Shown: positions 1 through 4,359 of the stretch, piece by piece
Numbering within the stretch: the first letter of the stretch is position 1
How the letters are laid out: each line of letters starts with the position of its first letter
DNA from: Clostridiales bacterium
GTDB lineage: Bacteria > Bacillota > Clostridia > Oscillospirales > Ruminococcaceae
Reading direction: 5' to 3'
NCBI GenBank assembly: GCA_012800685.1
Contig: JAAZIT010000323.1
Coordinates: 1-6,041, forward strand
Length of the DNA stretch: 6,041 nt
Translations under genes and position numbers: made by a program
The notes under the pieces: generated by a model
Seen by the model: the letters and a program-made list of their open reading frames with translations, nothing else
The model's database searches: none
What the model was told of the DNA's origin: nothing

Positions 1-485
1 ACTTGTTTATGGAAATTGCTGATTTCGACCTTGCTTTTGCTGATGTAAAAAAAGAGCTTGACAGGTTAGTACAGGAAAAAAAGATGACAGATGCCCAAGC
101 CAAAAATGTAAATCTATCAACTGTTGAAAAGTTTTTTACCGGTGAGCTTTACAAGCGTTGTCAAAAAGCAATGAGCGTATTAAAGGAAAAGAAATTTATG
201 ACAAAGCTTTCTGATATGACGCTTGACAAGAAAATATTTGGGGAGTATAATGAAAAAGATGTTATAATTCAGGGAATTGCCGATTTATTAATTGAAGAAG
301 CTGACGGATATGTATTAGTTGATTACAAAACTGATAATGTTAAAGAGGCTAGTGAGCTTATTAAACGTCATAGCGTTCAATTAATGCTTTATAAATCAGC
401 ATTTGAACTCGTTTTAGACAAGCCGATTAAAGAATGCTTTATATATTCATTCAAACTAGAAACTGCAGTTAGGGTTAATGTATAA
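1..485 (+). CDS. addA: ATP-dependent helicase/nuclease subunit A (AddA), C-terminal end only
   Basis: The reading frame enters from before the window (first full codon at 3) and stops with TAA at 483-485. About 160 residues of a protein normally over 1,100 residues long are visible. They form the C-terminal RecB-like nuclease domain of AddA, which with AddB unwinds and resects DNA ends for RecA-dependent repair. Support comes from GIADLL followed by DGYVLVDYKTD, the PD-(D/E)xK metal site (D94, D107 and K109 counted from base 3). A QLMLYKSAFE segment follows, matching the family's QxxxY motif, and the ending FIYSFKLETAVRV resembles other AddA C-termini. The RE-x-PF-like stretch usually found upstream of the GIxD motif is not recognisable; the region reads KFMTKLSDM instead. 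No terminator hairpin follows the stop. The last codons are the first unit of a tandem repeat that continues downstream. The identity is from motif recognition and is strong; the helicase part is not in view. Confidence 0.93.
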   Translation, partial: LFMEIADFDLAFADVKKELDRLVQEKKMTDAQAKNVNLSTVEKFFTGELYKRCQKAMSVLKEKKFMTKLSDMTLDKKIFGEYNEKDVIIQGIADLLIEEADGYVLVDYKTDNVKEASELIKRHSVQLMLYKSAFELVLDKPIKECFIYSFKLETAVRVNV

Positions 486-820
486 GCATGAAATTTTAAT
501 TAGAGATAATTTATAAGTTTAAAATAGTTAAAGCTTTATGTGTTTATTTAAACTGAAAACAGTGCTAGGGTTAAGGCGTGAGTATAAAATTCTAATTAAA
601 GATAATATTAAGTTTTTAATTATAAAAGATTTTATATGTTTATTTAAACTGGAGACTGTTATAAGGTTAGTGTAATCTAAAATTTCTAAATTATATATCT
701 ACATTAAATTAGTAATTAGGTGAAAGTATAAGTATTAAATTTAAAAGCCTTATATATTTATTTAAATTATAAACATCTATAAAGTCTCGTATGTAAGCAT
801 GAAACAATAAAATTTACTAT
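436..820 (+). repeat. Decaying tandem repeat of the addA 3' end, four units of about 97 bp
   Basis: Four head-to-tail units are visible. Unit 1 (436-532) is the last 16 codons of addA, its stop and the following 47 bases. Unit 2 is about 533-628, unit 3 about 629-746 and unit 4 about 747-820. The anchor tttaaact occurs at 547-554 and 643-650, as ttcaaact at 450-457 and tttaaatt at 761-768, giving spacings of 97, 96 and 118. Unit 3 is longer because of extra sequence near its end. Units 1 and 2 also share agggttaa and a diverged block after it (491-520 against 586-615). Units 1 and 4 share taagcatgaaa (483-493 and 794-804), 311 bases apart, the same offset as the anchor. By hand I estimate about three quarters identity between units 1 and 2, with mostly transition differences. 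The outer borders are approximate. This accounts for most of the 350-base gap between addA and the infC promoter; nothing else was seen there. Confidence 0.8.
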
Positions 821-835
821 TTTTATGAAAAAGGC

Positions 836-864
836 TTGACAAAGGTTCTAGATAATGTTATAAT
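836..864 (+). promoter_or_regulatory. Sigma-A promoter of the infC-rpmI-rplT operon
   Basis: A perfect -35 TTGACA (836-841) and a perfect -10 TATAAT (859-864) are separated by exactly 17 bases. A TG at 856-857 adds an extended -10 element (TGTTATAAT). Transcription should start near 871-872, about 178 bases before the infC start codon. With every element at consensus this should be a very strong vegetative promoter, as expected for a translation-factor and ribosomal-protein operon. It lies just after the last decayed addA-tail repeat. Confidence 0.93.
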
Positions 865-870
865 GCTAGA

Positions 871-1048
871 AGCGTTATAGTGTTTATCTATACGTTCAAT
901 CAAAATAAAGCAGAACTTCCCGTTCTCACCTTCAACGTTTAGTGAAAAGGTTAATACTTGTATAAAGCGCGAAAGCGTTCATTAGTATGAGCACAGAGAG
1001 GGATTTCTGTGCTCATTTTGTTTAATTTATTTTTGGAGGTGCTGCGCC
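871..1048 (+). promoter_or_regulatory. Structured 5' leader of infC, probable L20-responsive autoregulatory element
   Basis: This untranslated leader contains several hairpins seen directly. A 5' stem CGTTATAG / CTATACG (873-880 / 888-894, one bulge) comes first. AGAAC / GTTCT (912-916 / 922-926) follows with loop TTCCC. ACCTT / AAGGT (928-932 / 947-951) and a GAAA-tetraloop hairpin (966-979) inside ATACT / AGTAT (954-958 / 984-988) come next, then a terminator hairpin. CACCTTCAA (927-935) is complementary to TTGGAGGTG (1033-1041), which contains the infC ribosome-binding site: nine pairs with one G-U. This excludes the local ACCTT / AAGGT hairpin. In Bacillus subtilis the same operon is controlled by L20 binding to a leader that promotes early termination, and in enteric bacteria L20 represses translation through a pseudoknot. 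L20 control here is inferred from the operon and architecture; I did not match the L20 binding site itself. Confidence 0.7.
987..1023 (+). terminator. Intrinsic terminator (attenuator) in the infC leader
   Basis: An 11-bp perfect stem, ATGAGCACAGA (987-997) with TCTGTGCTCAT (1006-1016), encloses the 8-base loop GAGGGATT and runs into TTTTGTTT (1016-1023). It lies between the promoter and the infC ribosome-binding site, so it cannot be the end of an upstream gene's unit without also stopping infC. It therefore reads as an attenuator setting how much transcript reaches the operon. Confidence 0.85.
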
Positions 1049-1051
1049 ATT
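1035..1051 (+). promoter_or_regulatory. infC ribosome-binding site that selects the ATT start codon
   Basis: GGAGGTG (1035-1041) sits nine bases, counted from the end of GGAGG, before ATT at 1049-1051. The first in-frame ATG, at 1064, is 24 bases from the same GGAGG and has no ribosome-binding site of its own. The spacing therefore favours ATT. The same GGAGGTG can be masked by CACCTTCAA at 927-935. Confidence 0.85.
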
Positions 1052-1567
1052 AGCAACAAAGAAATGCATATCAATGAAAGTATCCGTGACAAAGAAATCC
1101 GTGTCGTAGGTGCGGATGGAAGCCAACTAGGTATAATGTCTTCAAGAGAAGCGTTGGCAATTGCAGAAGAAAGCAGTTTAGACCTTGTAAAAATTGCTCC
1201 ACAAGCTAAACCGCCTGTATGTCGTATTATGGACTACGGAAAGTTCTGTTTTGAGCAGTCAAAACGTGAAAAGGAAGCAAGAAAAAATCAGAAGGTAATG
1301 GATGTTAAGGAAATTAAGATGTCCTCAACAATTGATACTCATGATTTCGATACAAAGGTAAATCATGCTATTAAATTTCTACAAAACGGCGACAGATTAA
1401 AGGTTGAAGTGCGATTTCGCAAAAGAACTGTTGCGCATCCTGAGTTTGGTAGGCAACTACTAGAAAAATTTAAGGAAGCCGTTGCGGAGTTTGGTGTTGT
1501 TGATAAGCAGCCTAAAATGGAGGGACGTAGCTTTTTAATGTTCGTTTCTCCGAAAACAGCTAAGTAA
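1049..1567 (+). CDS. infC: Translation initiation factor IF-3
   Basis: IF-3 binds the 30S subunit, prevents premature 50S joining and checks start-codon and initiator-tRNA pairing. The product is 172 residues from an ATT start, the usual bacterial length. Translation begins (M)SNKEMHINESIRDKEIRV, matching the short head of Firmicute IF-3 (ISKDFIINEGIRAREVRL in Bacillus). Starting at the ATG at 1064 would remove five residues and leave the ribosome-binding site too far away. The N-domain carries LDLVKIAPQAKPPVCRIMDYGKF (residues 44-66) and the EKEARKNQK linker (about 74-82). The C-domain has DTHDFDTKVNHAIKFL, then RFRKRTVAHPEFG and ends in VVDKQPKMEGRSFLMFVSPK. In the C-domain the usual FRGRE reads FRKRT, with a lysine replacing the common glycine near residue 125. 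It is the first gene of the infC-rpmI-rplT operon, under the strong promoter at 836-864. Known AUU starts of infC let IF-3 repress its own translation, which probably applies here. Confidence 0.97.
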   Translation: MSNKEMHINESIRDKEIRVVGADGSQLGIMSSREALAIAEESSLDLVKIAPQAKPPVCRIMDYGKFCFEQSKREKEARKNQKVMDVKEIKMSSTIDTHDFDTKVNHAIKFLQNGDRLKVEVRFRKRTVAHPEFGRQLLEKFKEAVAEFGVVDKQPKMEGRSFLMFVSPKTAK

Positions 1568-1589
1568 ATTAATTAAGGAGGAAAATCTC

Positions 1590-1787
1590 ATGCCAAAGAT
1601 AAAGACACATTCTGGTGCTAAAAAACGTTTTAAGGTTACAGGCACTGGAAAAGTTAAGTTTCAACACACAAATAAAAGACATAGACTAACACAAAAGGCT
1701 CATAAGAGAAAGAGAATTTTGCGTGGAACAGCCTATGCGGATGATTCAAACATCAAGAATATTAAGGCACTTATCCCTTACAAATAA
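1590..1787 (+). CDS. rpmI: 50S ribosomal protein L35
   Basis: A 65-residue, highly basic protein of exactly the usual L35 length. It opens with MPKIKTHSGAKKRFKVTGTG, has the family block KRHRLTQKAHKRKRILRG (about residues 29-46) and ends in IKALIPYK. L35 is a late-assembling protein of the large subunit that packs against 23S rRNA. A perfect AAGGAGG (1575-1581) lies eight bases before the ATG, and the gene begins 22 bases after infC ends, so the two are cotranscribed. No internal promoter or hairpin is visible between them. Confidence 0.98.
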   Translation: MPKIKTHSGAKKRFKVTGTGKVKFQHTNKRHRLTQKAHKRKRILRGTAYADDSNIKNIKALIPYK

Positions 1788-1835
1788 TCGAGAAGTAGGG
1801 AAGTTCACAATTAACATTTCAGGAGGTAAACAACT

Positions 1836-2189
1836 ATGGCTCGTGTTAAGGGAGCAGTGATGACTCGTAAGAGAAGAAATAAGACTCTTAAGCTCGCTAA
1901 GGGATACTTTGGTGCTAAGAGCAAGCATTTTAAGATGGCTAAACAAGCTGTTATGAAATCAGGACAGTATGCATATATCGGAAGAAGACATAAGAAAAGA
2001 GACTTTAGAAGATTATGGATTACTAGAATTTCAGCTGCCGCTAAGATGAATGGTATTAATTACTCACAATTCATGAACGGTGTTAGCAAGGCTGGTATCA
2101 CTCTAAATAGAAAAATGCTATCAGAAATTGCTATCAATGATCCTGCTGGTTTTACAGCAATTGTTGAGAAGGCAAAGGCTGCTATTTAA
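1836..2189 (+). CDS. rplT: 50S ribosomal protein L20
   Basis: 117 residues, the standard L20 length. The long basic N-terminal arm is visible (MARVKGAVMTRKRRNKTLKL, then AKGYFGAKSKHFKMAKQAV), followed by the RNA-binding block RRHKKRDFRRLWITRISAAA (about 50-69) and the globular part with NGINYSQFMNGVSKAGITLNRK. L20 binds 23S rRNA early in 50S assembly, and in several bacteria its surplus binds the operon leader to lower expression of its own operon. The ribosome-binding site AGGAGGT (1821-1827) is eight bases before ATG. The 48-base gap after rpmI shows no terminator or promoter. It is the last gene before the strong terminator at 2200-2239. The leader at 871-1048 is its likely second RNA target. 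Confidence 0.98.
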   Translation: MARVKGAVMTRKRRNKTLKLAKGYFGAKSKHFKMAKQAVMKSGQYAYIGRRHKKRDFRRLWITRISAAAKMNGINYSQFMNGVSKAGITLNRKMLSEIAINDPAGFTAIVEKAKAAI

Positions 2190-2199
2190 TAGAACATTC

Positions 2200-2239
2200 A
2201 ACACGCACAAGCTTAGTATGTGCGTGTTTTGTTGTTTTA
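2200..2239 (+). terminator. Intrinsic terminator of the infC-rpmI-rplT operon
   Basis: A 10-bp stem (AACACGCACA at 2200-2209 with TGTGCGTGTT at 2219-2228) encloses the 9-base loop AGCTTAGTA and is followed by the T-rich run TTTTGTTGTTTT. It starts 11 bases after the rplT stop, so it separates the ribosomal operon from the RNA methyltransferase gene. Confidence 0.92.
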
Positions 2240-2255
2240 TAATCTAATGTATAAA
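2229..2255 (+). promoter_or_regulatory. Weak candidate promoter for the methyltransferase-dprA-topA unit
   Basis: After the rplT terminator a new promoter is expected before 2278. TATAAT (2238-2243) and TATAAA (2250-2255) are both present, but neither has a good -35. TTGTTG (2229-2234) is 15 bases before TATAAA, and the region upstream of TATAAT lies inside the terminator hairpin. The alternative is leaky read-through from rplT. The A+T richness makes chance -10 matches likely, so this is tentative. Confidence 0.25.
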
Positions 2256-2277
2256 ATATGAAAAGGGGCGAAAAATC

Positions 2278-3084
2278 GTGGTTATTACAAGTAAGGACAA
2301 CCCCAATATTAAGCTTTTAACAAAGCTTTTGACTAGCAAAAAAGCTAGAAATGAAAGTGGTATGTTTGTGCTTGAGGGTGTGCGTATATGCGTGGACACC
2401 ATTGGCGAGTCTTTAAATGATAACATGGAAATAGTCGCTTTTTTTTATACTCAAGAGGCTGAGGAAAAGTATATCGATTATCTAAATAAGTCTTGGATTA
2501 AAGATTTAGACGAAACTAAAATGTTTTGTATAACTAATGAGCTTGCGAATAAAATTTCAAGTGAGAACACCTCACAGGGTGTTTTCGTTATTGCGAAAAA
2601 AATCCACAAGTTACTTACTAAAAATGAGATTAATCCACAGGGGAAATACGTCATTTTAAATCATCTTCAAGACCCCGGTAATGTGGGGACAATGCTTAGA
2701 ACCTGCGACGCTGTTGGTGCTGAGGGTGTGATACTTACAAATAATTGTTGTGATTTATATAATCCAAAGGTAGTACGCTCGACTATGGGTAGCTTATCGA
2801 GAGTTAATATTTTTATTGAAAATGACTTTGAGGTTGTTTGTGAAATTCTTAAAGAAAAAAATATTACTACTATGGCGGCGGTTGTGGGTGACGGAGCTTC
2901 GGTGGTCGACAAAAACTTTAATATTCCTTGTGCTGTGGTTATTGGAAATGAGGGTAATGGGCTTTCAGAAGAAGACGTTAAGCTTTGTGATTGTAAAATA
3001 ACAATTAAAATGAATGGGAACATTAACTCGCTAAATGCTGCAATGGCTGGTACAATAATCATGTGGGAAATGTTTAGGAAATAG
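2278..3084 (+). CDS. TrmH/SpoU-family RNA 2'-O-methyltransferase
   Basis: 268 residues. Members use S-adenosylmethionine to methylate a ribose 2'-hydroxyl in rRNA or tRNA through a knotted SPOUT fold. The N-terminal part (about 1-108) looks like the SpoU substrate-binding domain: VITSKDNPNIKLL and GMFVLEGVRIC at the front, SQGVFVIAKK at its end. All three SPOUT motifs follow: motif 1 LQDPGNVGTMLRTCDAVGAE (130-149; N135 and R141), motif 2 VVIGNEGNGLSEE (220-232), and motif 3 IKMNGNINSLNAAMAG (243-258). PKVVRSTMGSLSRV (163-176) is the usual central block. The GTG at 2278 is chosen because GGGG (2265-2268) precedes it by nine bases and the protein then begins exactly at the family's ITSxxNP head; the ATG at 2258 is out of frame. 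The stop overlaps the ribosome-binding site of dprA. Firmicutes often carry a member (ysgA type) after rplT. The target nucleotide cannot be read from sequence, so no symbol is given. Confidence 0.93.
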   Translation: MVITSKDNPNIKLLTKLLTSKKARNESGMFVLEGVRICVDTIGESLNDNMEIVAFFYTQEAEEKYIDYLNKSWIKDLDETKMFCITNELANKISSENTSQGVFVIAKKIHKLLTKNEINPQGKYVILNHLQDPGNVGTMLRTCDAVGAEGVILTNNCCDLYNPKVVRSTMGSLSRVNIFIENDFEVVCEILKEKNITTMAAVVGDGASVVDKNFNIPCAVVIGNEGNGLSEEDVKLCDCKITIKMNGNINSLNAAMAGTIIMWEMFRK

Positions 3085-3092
3085 GTGAAAAT

Positions 3093-4337
3093 ATGGATAA
3101 TAATTTATTAATGTGGGTGTGGTTTAATGAGGCATTTGGTGCCGCTAATCCTAGAAAATGGATTGCTACTGCTAAATATTCCTCCGTTAAGGAATTTTAT
3201 TATGCATATAAAAATGGTAATATCCATGGATTAACACAAGATGAAATTAAAATGATAAATAGTGTTAAGATTGATGATTGCAAGGAAATTATTGAATATT
3301 GCCATAAAAATCACATAAACATATATTGCTACGAAAGTGAGGGCTTTCCGAAAAATTTGGTGGACATTTATAATCCACCTGCAGTTTTGTATGTAAAACA
3401 AAAAACGGGAAACCTTGACTTTCTTGACGATAGCGTTACAATATCAGTAGTTGGTGCAAGAAATGCTTGTAATTATTCTTTAAAGGTTACTGATGAAATA
3501 TGCACTAAGCTTGCATTGTCTGGAATATCCATAATTAGTGGCTTTGCGGTTGGGATTGATACCTGTGCGCATAGAGCTGCTATTAAAAGTGGAGGAAAGA
3601 CAGTGGCTGTTTTAGCCTCTGGAATTGACTATGATTATCCAAAGGGAACTTTAGCTTTTAAGGAAGAAATATCAGAGCATGGAGCTGTTATATCAGAGTT
3701 TGCACCAAATCATATGCCGAGAAAAACGGATTTTAAAGCTAGAAATAGAATTTTATCCGCACTTGGGTTAGGTGTACTTGTATGTGAGGCTTCAGAGAAA
3801 AGTGGGGCATTAAATACTGTTTCTCATGCAGTTTCACAGGGGAAGGATATATTTTGTATTCCACCTTCAGACGTTTTCGACAAAAGATTTAGTGGCGTTG
3901 TGCCATTATTAAGAGATGCGGCAACTGCTGTTTTTGATGAAAGAGACATTATTTATAAATATTATGAAAATTATTCTCAAAACATAAAGTTTCATAGGAA
4001 TACTATGGATTTTTCTCAAAAAACAGAGGATTCAGTTGTTTATAGCAATCCAAAACCGATAAAAATAACAAAAGAAAACAAAAAAGAAAAACAAAACAAA
4101 AGTGAATTGCAAAACCATAGCAGTAATGTTCAAAACAAAAAAGTTTCAGATGAAATGTTGACAGGGTTAACTGATATCCAAAAACAAATTGTTTTAAATT
4201 TAAATGGAAAAACTCTTCTTATTGATGAGCTTTCAGAAATAACTGAAATAAGTATTTCAAGTCTCCTAGCTGAGCTTACAGAGCTTGAGCTTATGGGCGT
4301 AGTTAAGGGGCTTTCAGGAAAAAGATATTCACTTTAA
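3093..4337 (+). CDS. dprA: DNA-processing protein DprA
   Basis: 414 residues. DprA binds incoming single-stranded DNA in the cytoplasm and loads RecA during natural transformation, and it is also kept in species not known to be competent. The N-terminal helical region (1-75) has family-like WVWFNEAFGAANPRKW. The Rossmann-like core contains SVVGARNACNYS (118-129), SGFAVGIDTCAH (149-160), KTVAVLASGIDYDYP (169-183), GAVISEF (197-203) and KARNRILSALGLGVLVCEA (215-233), then SGALNTVSHAVSQGKDIFCIPP. The usual ARGID arginine is valine here (FAVGID). A lysine-, asparagine- and glutamine-rich linker (about 300-352) leads to a winged-helix domain (about 355-414) with TLLIDELSEITEISISSLLAELTELELMG ending in GKRYSL, as in many DprA proteins. 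AGGTG at 3083-3087 overlaps the upstream stop, suggesting translational coupling; start spacing is only five bases. The dprA-topA order is common in Firmicutes. Confidence 0.96.
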   Translation: MDNNLLMWVWFNEAFGAANPRKWIATAKYSSVKEFYYAYKNGNIHGLTQDEIKMINSVKIDDCKEIIEYCHKNHINIYCYESEGFPKNLVDIYNPPAVLYVKQKTGNLDFLDDSVTISVVGARNACNYSLKVTDEICTKLALSGISIISGFAVGIDTCAHRAAIKSGGKTVAVLASGIDYDYPKGTLAFKEEISEHGAVISEFAPNHMPRKTDFKARNRILSALGLGVLVCEASEKSGALNTVSHAVSQGKDIFCIPPSDVFDKRFSGVVPLLRDAATAVFDERDIIYKYYENYSQNIKFHRNTMDFSQKTEDSVVYSNPKPIKITKENKKEKQNKSELQNHSSNVQNKKVSDEMLTGLTDIQKQIVLNLNGKTLLIDELSEITEISISSLLAELTELELMGVVKGLSGKRYSL

Positions 4338-4359
4338 AAAGTAGATTGGAGAATGTAAA

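Noticed and set aside
538..675. A 45-codon ATG-started reading frame inside the addA-infC spacer
   Set aside because: There is no ribosome-binding site before the ATG, and the frame is explained by decayed copies of the addA tail. It is reported as a finding about the repeats and not as a gene.
436..820. Repeat array as a possible CRISPR
   Set aside because: The whole 97-bp unit is repeated, with no constant repeat separated by unique spacers. Units are diverged and the first lies inside addA.
1064..1567. IF-3 starting at the first ATG
   Set aside because: The ribosome-binding site is too distant and conserved N-terminal residues would be lost; ATT at 1049 fits both.
1746..1946. Minus-strand open frame of 66 codons across the rpmI-rplT junction
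   Set aside because: It is antisense to two certain ribosomal protein genes and has no family resemblance.
2258..2277. ATG at 2258 as the start of the methyltransferase
   Set aside because: It is out of frame with the SPOUT protein; GTG at 2278 has a ribosome-binding site at the right distance.
2667..3062. Minus-strand open frame of 131 codons
   Set aside because: It lies entirely opposite the methyltransferase gene, whose SPOUT motifs are unambiguous. The serine- and threonine-rich translation looks like an antisense shadow.
4331..4342. ACTTT / AAAGT inverted repeat at the end of dprA as a terminator
   Set aside because: Only five weak pairs with a two-base loop and no T run; dprA and topA are more likely cotranscribed.
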